A stretch of 64,000 nucleotides of DNA from NCBI GenBank assembly GCA_945889625.1, contig CAMDCE010000017.1, positions 20,266-84,265 of the forward strand. Reading direction: 5' to 3'. Shown in pieces: positions 33,518 through 42,746 of this stretch. Origin of the DNA: Asaia bogorensis (GTDB lineage Bacteria > Pseudomonadota > Alphaproteobacteria > Reyranellales > Reyranellaceae). Position numbers and translations under genes: made by a program. Positions within the stretch are counted from its first letter, which is position 1. Every line of letters begins with the position of its first letter. The notes beneath the pieces were generated by a model. It had not been told where the DNA came from. It searched no databases and was given only the letters and a program-made list of their open reading frames with translations.

Positions 33518-34427
33518 GCCTGACGATTACCTGACCGCCGACCAGATCCGCGCCTTGGGCAGAAAATCCGACGCGGTGGGCGCCCTGCTGGTCCTCCATG
33601 CCTGGGCGTAGATTCTCGGCAGCATGGTCTTGTTCAGGTGGTGGCCCAACCCGTTCACTTTTTTGTTAGCGGTGATGGTGATCGGCACGCGCCAGCTCGG
33701 CCTGGCCATTCTGATGCACGACGCCGCGCATGGGCTGCTGTTCGCCAATCGCCGGCTGAACGACTGGGTGGCGACCTGGCTCTGCGCCTCTCCGGTGTTC
33801 ACCAGCCTCGCGCTCTGTCGGCCGTACCATCTGACCCATCACCGCTTTACCCAGCAGGCCGAGGATCCCGACCTCGGCCTGTCGGCGCCGTTCCCGATCA
33901 CGCGCCAGAGACTCTTGCGAAAGGTCGTCCGCGACCTCAGCGGCCAGACCGCCTTCCAGCGCCGTCGCGAGCAGTTTCGTCGCGTGGCGGCGCGCGAAGG
34001 GCTGATCATCAATGCCGTCCTCTGGGGCATGCTGGCAGCAGTGGGCTATTGGCGGTTCTACCCGGTTCTTTGGCTGGTGCTGCTGGCGACCTAGTACCAA
34101 CTCGTCAGCCGCATCCGGAACATCGCCGAGCACGCCGTCGTTCCCGACAACGACGATCCTCTGCGCAATACGCGCACGACCCTCGCCAATCCCGTGGAGC
34201 GGCTGCTGATCGCGCCCTATTGGGTCAATTTCCATTTGGAGCACCATTTGTTCATGTTCGTGCCCTGCTGGCGGCTGGCCGCGGCGCACCGTGCTTTGCT
34301 GGCGGCCGGCCGGCGCGACCAGATGGAACCAAAGCCGGGTTATCGTGCGGTGCTGCGGGCGGCCACGTCGCGGCAGAAAGCTGCGGGCCGCAGACCAGAT
34401 GCACGGGGCATGGCCCAGCACATCTGA
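33507..34427 (+). pseudogene. Fatty acid desaturase interrupted by two in-frame TAG codons
   Basis: One uninterrupted frame from ATG 33507 to 34427 encodes a membrane fatty acid desaturase, apart from TAG at 33609-33611 and TAG at 34092-34094. All three histidine boxes survive: HDAAHG, HLTHH and HLEHH, plus RNIAEHA. The second TAG sits where relatives are expected to have Trp (LAT-W-YQLV), which a single G-to-A change explains. No frameshift exists, so the inactivation appears recent. An internal ATG at 33624 could still make a 156-aa fragment without the last His box. TAG is an ordinary stop elsewhere here, so readthrough is unlikely. Confidence 0.82.
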
Positions 34428-34452
34428 CCAGTGGCTCTGACCTGCAGTTGTT

Positions 34453-34481
34453 GTGGCAAGTTGGTGTCAATACGCGATAAT
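34453..34481 (+). promoter_or_regulatory. Putative promoter of the OmpA-like lipoprotein gene
   Basis: GTGGCA (34453-34458) and GATAAT (34476-34481) are 17 bp apart, 39 bp before the lipoprotein ATG. The -10 box lies inside a 13-base palindrome GCGATA-A-TATCGC (34474-34486), which could be a repressor site. Confidence 0.45.
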
Positions 34482-34519
34482 ATCGCCCCGCGAGACTTCG
34501 ATTACGGGGAGAAGACACT

Positions 34520-34939
34520 ATGATGAAGAAATTGTTGGCTGTCGTCGCTGTTGCGTTTCTTTTGGGCGCCTGCGAGACGTCGCCGCCGACGCCGCCGCCG
34601 CCGCCGCCAGTCCGCAATTTCCTGGTGTTCTTCGACTTCGACAAGTCGACACTGACGCCGCGGGCCTTGGACATCGTCAAAGAGGCGGCGACCGTCTTCA
34701 AGGCCGGCCAGAATTCTCGAGTGACCTGTACCGGCCATACCGACACGGCGGGTCCGGCGAACTACAACATGGCGCTGTCGCTGCGCCGCGCTAACTCCGT
34801 GAAGAACGCGCTGGTTCAGCAGGGTGTCCCGGCGACATCGATCGCGGTGATCGGCCGTGGTGAAGATGCGCTGCTGGTCGCCACCAAAGACGGCGTGCGC
34901 GAGCCGCAGAACCGTCGCGTCGAGATCGTGGTCCAGTAG
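34520..34939 (+). CDS. OmpA-family outer-membrane lipoprotein (Pal-like)
   Basis: A 139-aa lipoprotein. The signal peptide ends in the lipobox LLGAC, so Cys19 is lipidated. A Pro-rich linker (TPPPPPPV) leads to an OmpA C-terminal peptidoglycan-binding domain: FFDFDKSTLT, TGHTDTAGPANYNMALSLRRA, and REPQNRRVEIVV. It is smaller than Pal and stands alone, away from tol genes. It probably tethers the outer membrane to the wall. It has its own promoter and a strong terminator, so it is monocistronic. Two ATGs in tandem (34520 and 34523) leave the exact start open by one codon. Confidence 0.92.
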   Translation: MMKKLLAVVAVAFLLGACETSPPTPPPPPPVRNFLVFFDFDKSTLTPRALDIVKEAATVFKAGQNSRVTCTGHTDTAGPANYNMALSLRRANSVKNALVQQGVPATSIAVIGRGEDALLVATKDGVREPQNRRVEIVVQ

Positions 34940-34965
34940 AAGCCGCGCAAGCAACACAAAGAAAA

Positions 34966-34992
34966 GGCGGTCCGCAGGGACCGCCCTTTTTG
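34966..34992 (+). terminator. Rho-independent terminator
   Basis: GGCGGTCC-GCAG-GGACCGCC is a perfect 8-bp stem followed by CTTTTTG, 27 bases after the OmpA-like lipoprotein stop. An A-rich stretch on its left side allows partial function for the convergent lipoprotein gene. Confidence 0.88.
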
Positions 34993-35009
34993 TGGCGTGC
35001 CTCACCAAC

Positions 35010-35567
35010 TCAGGGGTTGGTGCAGGGATGTATGTTCATTTCCGGGCCGAGATCGTAAGGCGGCGGCGCCATGGAAAGCGACGTCACCTTCGGATCTATC
35101 GCCCACTCCATCGCCCGCAGGCTGCGCGAGCAGAATTCCCGGTCCACTGGCGCGCGTTGCGCCATGCGGTTGGAAAACTCGGTGACCAGGACGTCGACAT
35201 TGAAGCGCTTGCGGCCCGCCAGTTGCTGCAGGCTTCGGGTGTTTGCCGTTAACTCCGACCTGAACTTGTCGAGAAAGCTGGTGTAGATCGCTTCGAAGGC
35301 ACGTCCTCCGCCGGCGGTCTGGCACTGCAACGTCGCGACACTCATCTCCATCTGAATCATGCGCACGCGGATGACCGTCAGGTCGGCGGCATTGTAGCAG
35401 ATCGCCCGCAGGTTCGCCGGAGGCGTGCTCGGCGCCAGGGCCTGCTGGTAGTCGGCCGCCGGCGGCTTTTTGACAGGTGCCGCAGTCTTCGGCCCCCCGA
35501 GCGTACAAGCGCCGATCGCCAAGCCGCCCGCAATCAGCAGCGCCAGCCGCGTAAGCTTCTTCATCAT
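35010..35567 (-). CDS. Lipoprotein of unknown function
   Basis: A 185-aa protein. The start chosen at 35567 gives MMKKLTRLALLIAGGLAIGAC, a complete lipoprotein signal with lipobox IGAC; a longer frame start would spoil it, and GGGAG lies 8 bases upstream. After a Pro/Ala/Lys linker the body is mostly helical (AICYNAADLTVIRVRMIQ, YTSFLDKFRSELTAN). There are three non-lipobox Cys residues in ICYN, LQCQT and REFC that could form disulfides. It converges on the OmpA-like lipoprotein gene across a shared terminator. I do not recognise the family. Confidence 0.78.
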   Translation of the reverse strand: MMKKLTRLALLIAGGLAIGACTLGGPKTAAPVKKPPAADYQQALAPSTPPANLRAICYNAADLTVIRVRMIQMEMSVATLQCQTAGGGRAFEAIYTSFLDKFRSELTANTRSLQQLAGRKRFNVDVLVTEFSNRMAQRAPVDREFCSRSLRAMEWAIDPKVTSLSMAPPPYDLGPEMNIHPCTNP

Positions 35568-35679
35568 CCGAGCACTCCCAACACATTGGCCGGAAAGGGC
35601 CAGCGGGTACAACAGTTAGAGCGACGTTTCAAACGCTAATAACGCGCGGGTGGGTGGCAATAGCCCAAAAATCGCGATT

Positions 35680-36981
<1,302 letters not shown>

Positions 36982-37584
36982 TCAGGACTCCAGTGCCGCA
37001 CGAACCAGCGGCAGACGATCGTTGCCGAAGAACATCTGCTCGCCCACAAAAATCGTCGGACTCCCGAAACCGCCGCGGGCGATCAGCTCATCGGTGTTTG
37101 TGCGCAGCCGGGCTTTGCAGGCGGCGGTCTCGATGCCGGAGAAGAACCGCTGGCGCTCCAGCCCGGCGGTGGCGGCGATATCGGCCATCACTCCGTCGTG
37201 CGCGATGTCGCGATCGTCTCCCCAGTAAGCCTCGAACGCGGCGGTCGCGTAAGCTACGAGCTTGCCCTCGTCGAGGGCCACGAAGGCGCCGCGCATGCAT
37301 TTGACGCTGTTCACCGGAAACACCTTGGGCGGAAAGACGATTCTGAGGTTGTAGAGCCGCGCCCAGTCTGCCAGGTCCTTCAGCATGTAGGCCTGCTTGC
37401 GCGGATTGGGCTTGGCGCGATTGTCGTAGACCGTGTGGTTCACGGCATTGAACACGCCGCCGACCAGGATGGGCTTCCAGGCAATTTCCGCACCTGTCTC
37501 GGCGGCGAGCGGCCGGATGGCGTGGAAGGCGAGATAGGTCCAGGGGCTGGAGCAGTCGAAGTAGAAGTCGAGCTGGCGCGCCAT
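36982..37584 (-). CDS. DsbA-family oxidoreductase (2-hydroxychromene-2-carboxylate isomerase-like)
   Basis: A 200-aa protein of the HCCA isomerase/GST kappa family. It has a thioredoxin-like FYFDCSSPWTYLAF start, in which Ser12 or Ser13 would activate glutathione. A helical insert (about 65-150) and the C-terminal GGFGSPTIFVGEQMFFGNDR, a cis-Pro-containing family hallmark, follow. It is translated directly before dgdA, whose ATG follows its TGA with no gap. In known pathways such enzymes isomerise ring-cleavage products with glutathione; a link to dialkylglycines is not evident. Confidence 0.85.
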   Translation of the reverse strand: MARQLDFYFDCSSPWTYLAFHAIRPLAAETGAEIAWKPILVGGVFNAVNHTVYDNRAKPNPRKQAYMLKDLADWARLYNLRIVFPPKVFPVNSVKCMRGAFVALDEGKLVAYATAAFEAYWGDDRDIAHDGVMADIAATAGLERQRFFSGIETAACKARLRTNTDELIARGGFGSPTIFVGEQMFFGNDRLPLVRAALES

Positions 37585-37646
37585 TTCGTCTCTCCACCGT
37601 CGGTTCGCCTTGTCGTTGCCACAACCGACGCGTATTTTGCAACTCC

Positions 37647-38378
37647 ATGACAGTACCGGCTGAAAAGCCCAAGAAAGTAGCCATTGTCGTGCACCAGGAG
37701 CACTCGCGGCCCGGTCGGGTCGGCGTCCTCCTCCAGCAGCGCGGTTACGAACTCCACCGCCTCTGCCCCAATCTCGGCTGCGAACTGCCCGAAGATATGT
37801 CGGACTATGCCGGCGTGGTGATTTTTGGCGGACCGATGTCGGCCAACGACTGCGCCACGTTGGCCGGCATCAAGTGTGAGCTGGACTGGATCCCCAAGGT
37901 GGTCGAAGCCGGCGTTCCGTTCCTCGGCGTTTGCCTTGGCGCACAACTCCTGACCCGGGCGCTCGGCGGCAAAGTCGGACCTCATCCCGAAGGTCACATC
38001 GAGGCGGGGTACGTGCAGATCGAGCCGACCGACGCGGGCCGCCTGTGGATGGGCGCCAAGCCGATGTGGGTCTACCAGTTCCATCGCGAAGGCATGGAGA
38101 TCCCGGGCTGCTGCGACCTGCTGGCCCGCGGTCAGGACTACCCGGTCCAGGCCTTCCGTTACGGCGAGAGCGCCTTCGGCTTCCAATTCCATCCCGAAGC
38201 GACTCTGGAGATCAAGCAGCTTTGGACGCTGAAGGCCGCGGCACGGCTGGCGATGCCGGGGGCCCAGCAGCGCGGCGTACACCTTTCCATGCATGCGCTT
38301 TACGACCCGCCGCTCGATCGCTGGGTCAACGGCTTCCTCGACCGCTGGCTGGCCACGGATACGAGACGGGCGAACTAG
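37647..38378 (+). CDS. Class I glutamine amidotransferase-like protein
   Basis: A 243-aa stand-alone GATase1 domain with catalytic Cys96 in GVCLGAQLL and His182/Glu184 in FGFQFHPEATLE; IFGGPMSAND gives the oxyanion strand. It resembles the GMP synthase-like YfeJ and gamma-glutamyl-hydrolase-like group, with no synthetase domain. The C-terminal 40 residues (QQRGVHLSMHALYDPPLDRW) are an unusual addition. Divergent from the isomerase gene across 62 bp. The acceptor is unknown; degradation of a gamma-glutamyl compound is possible. Confidence 0.85.
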   Translation: MTVPAEKPKKVAIVVHQEHSRPGRVGVLLQQRGYELHRLCPNLGCELPEDMSDYAGVVIFGGPMSANDCATLAGIKCELDWIPKVVEAGVPFLGVCLGAQLLTRALGGKVGPHPEGHIEAGYVQIEPTDAGRLWMGAKPMWVYQFHREGMEIPGCCDLLARGQDYPVQAFRYGESAFGFQFHPEATLEIKQLWTLKAAARLAMPGAQQRGVHLSMHALYDPPLDRWVNGFLDRWLATDTRRAN

Positions 38379-38438
38379 CCTCGCCGCGCCCGCCGGCATG
38401 GGCTAGGATTCCCTGCAGCAAACGCGGGGGCGCAAGCG

Positions 38439-39404
38439 ATGGGCTTTCTGATTTTCGTGGTGGCACTGGTCGTCGTGGCGCTGGTGCTGGTGTTCGCCGG
38501 CGTCAAGACCGTCAACCAGGGCACCAACTGGACTATCGAGCGGTTCGGGCGCTACACGCGCACCCTGCCGCCGGGCCTGCATTTCATCGTGCCCTTCGTC
38601 GATACGATCGGCCGCAAGATGAACATGCAGGAAAACGTGCTCGACATCCCGCCGCAGAAGGTCATCACCAAGGACAACGCCAGCGTCCAGGTCGACGCTG
38701 TCGCCTTCTATCAGGTGACCGACGCGGCGCGCGCCGCTTACGAGGTGCAGAACCTCCACCTCGCCATCACCAACCTCGCCCTCACCAATATCCGCAGCGT
38801 GATGGGCAACATGGCGCTCGACGAGGCGCTGTCCAAGCGCAACGACATCAACAACACGCTGCTTGCGGTGATCGACCAGGCGACCAGCCCATGGGGGGTC
38901 AAGGTCCTGCGCATCGAGGTCAAGGACATCGCACCGCCGGACGACATCGTGGTCGCCATGGGTCGCCAGATGAAGGCCGAGCGCGAAAAGCGCGCGACCA
39001 TCCTCGAGTCCGAGGGTGTGCGTGAATCGTCGATCCAGCGCGCCGAAGGCGAGAAACAGTCGGCCATCCTGACCGCCGAGGGCCGGCGCGAGGCGGCCTT
39101 CCGCGACGCCGAGGCGCGCGAGCGCATGGCTGAGGCCGAGGCCAAGGCGACCTCGGTAGTCGCCCAGGCAATCGCCGGTAACGGCGTGCAGGCGACCAAC
39201 TACTTCCTTGGCACCAAGTACGTCGAGGCGCTGAGCAGGATGGGCTCGAGCCCCAATTCGAAGGTCTTTTTTCTTCCTGTGGAAGCAGCGGGAATCATGG
39301 CCTCGATCGCCGGCATCGGCGAACTGGCCAAGGAAGCGCAGGCGCGCGGACTCGCGGCCGAGGCGGCAGCGCGTCCGCGCGGCTCGGTTCCCAGCGCGGG
39401 GTAG
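38439..39404 (+). CDS. SPFH/Band 7 membrane protein (QmcA/stomatin-like)
   Basis: A 321-aa stomatin-like protein. One N-terminal membrane segment (residues 3-21) is followed by the SPFH domain (about 25-190: VNQGTNWTIERFGRYTRTLPPG, ITKDNASVQVDAVAFYQV) and a Glu/Ala/Arg-rich coiled coil (about 185-250). Such proteins assemble into large membrane-anchored oligomers that organise microdomains and regulate FtsH-type proteases. The NfeD partner gene starts 6 bases downstream, a classical pairing. Confidence 0.92.
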   Translation: MGFLIFVVALVVVALVLVFAGVKTVNQGTNWTIERFGRYTRTLPPGLHFIVPFVDTIGRKMNMQENVLDIPPQKVITKDNASVQVDAVAFYQVTDAARAAYEVQNLHLAITNLALTNIRSVMGNMALDEALSKRNDINNTLLAVIDQATSPWGVKVLRIEVKDIAPPDDIVVAMGRQMKAEREKRATILESEGVRESSIQRAEGEKQSAILTAEGRREAAFRDAEARERMAEAEAKATSVVAQAIAGNGVQATNYFLGTKYVEALSRMGSSPNSKVFFLPVEAAGIMASIAGIGELAKEAQARGLAAEAAARPRGSVPSAG

Positions 39405-39409
39405 GAACG

Positions 39410-39853
39410 ATGTCGGGATTCAAAATCGTCTTCTGGTACTGGTGGGCGCTCGCCGCGGTGTTGCTCGTCTGCGAGATGATGCTGCCCGGCGTGGTGTTCC
39501 TGTTCCTGGCGATCGGCGCGGCGGCATCTGGCTTGCTGCTGCTGATTGTTGCAGACTTGTCTCTGGAAATGCAGCTCGTGGTGTTCGCTGTCGTCGCCGT
39601 GGCGTCGGCGGTAGGCCTGCGGCCGATGTTGCGCGGCCTGCAGCATCGCAATGACCAGCCCAACCTCAACGCCCGCGGCAATAGTCTGATCGGCAAGACG
39701 ATCGTGCTCGACGCGCCGATCCTGGCCGGCCGCGGTCGCGTGAAGTTGGGCGACGGAAGTTGGAGCGTGACCGGTCCCGACATGGTGGCCGGCACGAAGG
39801 TGCGCATCGCCGCCGTCAACGGCACCGAGTTGACGGTCGAGCCGGCGCCTTAG
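39410..39853 (+). CDS. NfeD-family membrane protein
   Basis: A 147-aa short NfeD (NfeD1b type, without the ClpP-like protease domain). It has two or three membrane segments within residues 7-75 and a C-terminal OB fold (about 88-146: SLIGKTIVLDAPILAGRGRV, GDGSWSVTGPD). The gene follows the Band 7 gene and is expected to stabilise or anchor its oligomer. Confidence 0.9.
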   Translation: MSGFKIVFWYWWALAAVLLVCEMMLPGVVFLFLAIGAAASGLLLLIVADLSLEMQLVVFAVVAVASAVGLRPMLRGLQHRNDQPNLNARGNSLIGKTIVLDAPILAGRGRVKLGDGSWSVTGPDMVAGTKVRIAAVNGTELTVEPAP

Positions 39854-39870
39854 CGGGCATTGCCAATAGT

Positions 39871-39884
39871 TAACCGATAGGTTA
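39871..39884. promoter_or_regulatory. Inverted repeat upstream of MFS gene, possible operator
   Basis: TAACC-GATA-GGTTA is a perfect 5-bp-arm inverted repeat, 28 bp before the MFS start and 17 bp after the NfeD stop. AACCGATNGGTT-like sites are common for TetR-family repressors. No regulator gene is adjacent. Confidence 0.45.
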
Positions 39885-39912
39885 TGTTTTCCTGTCCGTC
39901 AGAGGTGCAGGC

Positions 39913-41133
39913 ATGAGACTTCAATACGGTTGGGTGGTCGTCGGCGCGGGCATGCTCGTGACCTGCGTCGGCATGGGCGCGGTGTTCTCGCTCGCGGTGT
40001 TCCTCGAGCCGATGTCGACCGACACTGGCTGGTCGCGCACCGGCGTGTCGACCGCCATGACGCTGGTTTTTCTGGCCATGGGCTTCTCCGCTTTTTTCTG
40101 GGGCGCACTTTCCGACCGCATCGGCACGCGTCTCGTCGTGCTGGCGGGCAGCGCTCTCTTGGGCGTCGGCATGGTCGCGGCCAGCCGCGCCACCTCGCTG
40201 CTCGAGTTCCAGATCCTGTTCGGCGTGATCGTCGGCGTCGCGGCCGGCAGCTTCTACGCGCCTCTGATGGCGACGGCCTCGGGCTGGTTCGAGCACAACC
40301 GCAGCCTCGCCGTGGCGCTGATCTCCGCCGGCATGGGTGTGGCGCCGCTCACCGTGGCGCCGTTCGTGCGGCTGATGATCACGAATTACGACTGGCGCAC
40401 CGCCATGCTGGTCGTCGGCATTGCGGCCTGTGCGCTGCTCTTGTCGGCGGCGATGCTGATCCGCCCGCCGCCGGTCTTGGGGGTGGCAGCCACGGGAGGC
40501 ACGGCGTCCGCCGCCCCTTCCGACGGCTTCACGCTCACTGCCGCACAGGCCTTCCGCACGCCGCAGTTCGTCGCCATTGCGCTTACCCACTTCGCGTGCT
40601 GCGCGGCGCACTCCGGGCCGATCTTCCACATGGTGACCTACGCCATCGGCTGCGGCATCGCCCCGATGGCCGCCGTCAGCGTCTATGGCGTGGCCGGCCT
40701 CTCCGGCCTCGGCGGCCGCATCGCCCTCGGCCTGCTCGCTGACCGGATGGGCGCGAAGCCGGTGCTGGTGGGCGGCCTCGTTGTCCAGGCGGTGGCAGCC
40801 GGCGCCTATCTCTTCGTCGGCACGCTCGGCGAGTTCTATGTGCTCGCGGTCATCTTCGCCCTGGCCTACGGCGGCGTCATGCCGCTCTACGCCATCCTCG
40901 TGCGCGACTATTTCGGGCCGCGCATCATGGGCACGATGTTCGGCGCGGTGTCGGCGGTGGCCAGCCTCGGCATGGCGTTCGGACCGGCAGCCGGCGGCTG
41001 GGCGTTCGACACTTTCAGCGGCTACGGCTGGCTCTATATCGGCTCGTTCGGCATCGGCTTGGGTGCCGTGGCAATCGCGCTGACGTTCAAGCCGATACCT
41101 TCGCAAACCCGCGGCAAGCCGCAGCCGGCCTGA
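39913..41133 (+). CDS. MFS transporter (monocarboxylate/oxalate-formate antiporter-like)
   Basis: A 406-aa 12-helix major facilitator. GALSDRIGTRLVVLAGS between helices 2 and 3 is the MFS A-motif, repeated as LLADRMGAKPVLVGG in the second half. The YGWVVVGAGMLVT start and the overall layout match the OxlT/monocarboxylate porter family. The second half begins after the cytoplasmic loop around residues 190-215. The candidate operator at 39871-39884 suggests inducible expression. Substrate: probably a small organic anion. Confidence 0.87.
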   Translation: MRLQYGWVVVGAGMLVTCVGMGAVFSLAVFLEPMSTDTGWSRTGVSTAMTLVFLAMGFSAFFWGALSDRIGTRLVVLAGSALLGVGMVAASRATSLLEFQILFGVIVGVAAGSFYAPLMATASGWFEHNRSLAVALISAGMGVAPLTVAPFVRLMITNYDWRTAMLVVGIAACALLLSAAMLIRPPPVLGVAATGGTASAAPSDGFTLTAAQAFRTPQFVAIALTHFACCAAHSGPIFHMVTYAIGCGIAPMAAVSVYGVAGLSGLGGRIALGLLADRMGAKPVLVGGLVVQAVAAGAYLFVGTLGEFYVLAVIFALAYGGVMPLYAILVRDYFGPRIMGTMFGAVSAVASLGMAFGPAAGGWAFDTFSGYGWLYIGSFGIGLGAVAIALTFKPIPSQTRGKPQPA

Positions 41134-41208
41134 AGGAATCGTTGACCGTCCAGTTCGGCGTTGGGTTACAACCTCCCCACGGAGCGAAGACTCAAGAGGG
41201 AGATCGTC

Positions 41209-41721
41209 ATGAGATACGGGAGCGTGTTTTGCACGGCTTTCCTGGCAGCGGCGTTGGCGAGCGTGCCGCTTACGGCCGCGTTTGCAGCCGACCCGGCGGT
41301 CGAGCGTGGCAAATACCTCGTGACGATCGCGGGCTGCCACGACTGCCACACGCCGGGATATTTTCTCGGCAAGCCCGACATGGCGCGCTATCTCGGCGGC
41401 TCCGACGTCGGCTTCGAGATGCCCGGCCTCGGTATTTTCGTCGGGCCGAACCTGACGCCGGACAAGGCGACCGGCCTCGGCGGCTGGACCGATGAGCAAA
41501 TCCGCGTCGCCCTGCAGAAAGGCGCCCGGCCGGACGGCCGCATGCTCGCACCGATCATGCCTTGGCATGCCTTTGCTTCGCTTACCAGGCAGGACACCGA
41601 CTCGATCATCGCCTTCCTGAGGAGCGTTCCACCGGTTGCCAACAAGGTGCCGGGCCCATTCGGCCCCACCGAGACGCCCTCCACCTTCGTCATGAAGATC
41701 GTGCCGCCAGGCGCAAAATAG
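41209..41721 (+). CDS. Periplasmic c-type cytochrome
   Basis: A 170-aa class I cytochrome c. The start at 41209 has an AGAGGGAG Shine-Dalgarno and gives a signal peptide ending TAAFA-AD; an upstream in-frame ATG is less likely. The heme motif CHDCH spans 43-47 and Met117 in APIMPW is the likely sixth ligand. VERGKYLVTIAGCHDCHTPG and LTRQDTDSIIAFLRSVPPV are typical of cytochrome subunits of alcohol/aldehyde dehydrogenases. No dehydrogenase partner is beside it; the molybdenum hydroxylase at 58246-60953 is one candidate electron donor elsewhere in the window. Confidence 0.9.
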   Translation: MRYGSVFCTAFLAAALASVPLTAAFAADPAVERGKYLVTIAGCHDCHTPGYFLGKPDMARYLGGSDVGFEMPGLGIFVGPNLTPDKATGLGGWTDEQIRVALQKGARPDGRMLAPIMPWHAFASLTRQDTDSIIAFLRSVPPVANKVPGPFGPTETPSTFVMKIVPPGAK

Positions 41722-41755
41722 GACGCGACGGGCGTGCGGCTCAGCCGCCCGTGGC

Positions 41756-42694
41756 TCAGCCACCAATCAGCTTCTTCTCCATCATGCAGTGGACGCCCTT
41801 GTTGCCGTCCACCGTCTGCGTGATGTGCAGGTCGCCCTTGAGGCTGCACAGCATGTAGGCGTCGGCCGCGGCAAGGCCGGTCTTGGCGGTGATCAGCCGG
41901 ATCATGTCGCGCAATGCTTCCTTGGCGGCATCGTCGAGATCGGGATCGAAGCCGTGGGTGATCCAGTGGGTCGCGGTCTCGGCGCGCGGATTGTTGAGCT
42001 TCATGTCCTTGCGCACGGTGAAGCGGAAAGTGCCGGAGAGCGAGGTCTCGAGCGCCGTCAGGTTGACCTCGCCGTCGCCCTGCACGCCGTGGCCGTCGCC
42101 GGTCGAGAACAGGCCGCCCTCGGCGAACACCGGCAGGTAGACCGTGGTGCCGATGTTGAAGTGCTTGTTGTCGATGTTGCCGCCGAAGGCGCGGGGCTCG
42201 ACCGAGCTGCACTGGCCCCATTCCGGCGGCGGCGCCACGCCCATGATTCCGAAGAACGGCTTCAGCTCGATCTCGGTGCCCCACGGCATGGTGCAGACGC
42301 CGCGGTTGGAATCGATCGGGATGTGCGTCAGGCGATAGAACTGGAAATCCTCGGGCAGGCTGCCCATCAGCGGCCGCTGCACGTTCCAGCCCCAGTTGGT
42401 GCGGAACTTGATGTCGAGCACCTCGACGGCCAGCACGTCGCCGCGCTCGGCGCCTTCGACATGTACGGGGCCGGTGAGGATGTGCCGGCCGAGATGCGGC
42501 TTCAGCGCGTTCAAGATCACGCGGTGCTCGGGCAGCACGTTCATCGGCGGCTGCGGCAGGATCTCGGCGGAGCCGGATACGCAGTGGATGGTGGCGATGT
42601 CGCCCGACTTGATGCGCAGCGAGGGCTTGAGCTGACTGTCGAAGTAGCCCCAGTGGCAGGTTTCGGGCGAGGAATGAAGTTCATGCGTGGCCAC
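41756..42694 (-). CDS. Acetamidase/formamidase family protein
   Basis: A 312-aa member of the FmdA/AmdA family. It has HVEGAERGDVLAVEVLDI, an IPIDSNRGVCTMPWG segment, GGNIDNKHFNIGTTVYLPV and FSTGDGHGVQGDGEV, the conserved metal-site region of bacterial formamidases. It hydrolyses formamide or another short amide to acid and ammonia. It converges with the cytochrome gene (35 bp apart) and diverges from rlmJ across 52 bp. No amide transporter genes are close. Confidence 0.88.
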   Translation of the reverse strand: MATHELHSSPETCHWGYFDSQLKPSLRIKSGDIATIHCVSGSAEILPQPPMNVLPEHRVILNALKPHLGRHILTGPVHVEGAERGDVLAVEVLDIKFRTNWGWNVQRPLMGSLPEDFQFYRLTHIPIDSNRGVCTMPWGTEIELKPFFGIMGVAPPPEWGQCSSVEPRAFGGNIDNKHFNIGTTVYLPVFAEGGLFSTGDGHGVQGDGEVNLTALETSLSGTFRFTVRKDMKLNNPRAETATHWITHGFDPDLDDAAKEALRDMIRLITAKTGLAAADAYMLCSLKGDLHITQTVDGNKGVHCMMEKKLIGG

Positions 42695-42746
42695 GTCGGT
42701 CTCCCTGAAGTCCTGAAATCCATGATCCCCATGCTATAGCCATGCC

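Noticed and set aside
33609..34094. Recoding of TAG as an amino acid in the desaturase
   Set aside because: TAG ends several intact genes here (for example 7511, 12312, 22040, 28842, 33517), so it is a normal stop. I see no pyrrolysine or selenocysteine gene or suppressor tRNA in the window.
39850..41766. A 638-codon minus-strand frame opposite the MFS transporter
   Set aside because: It is a His/Arg/Ala-rich shadow of the MFS and cytochrome genes with no recognisable motif or ribosome-binding site.
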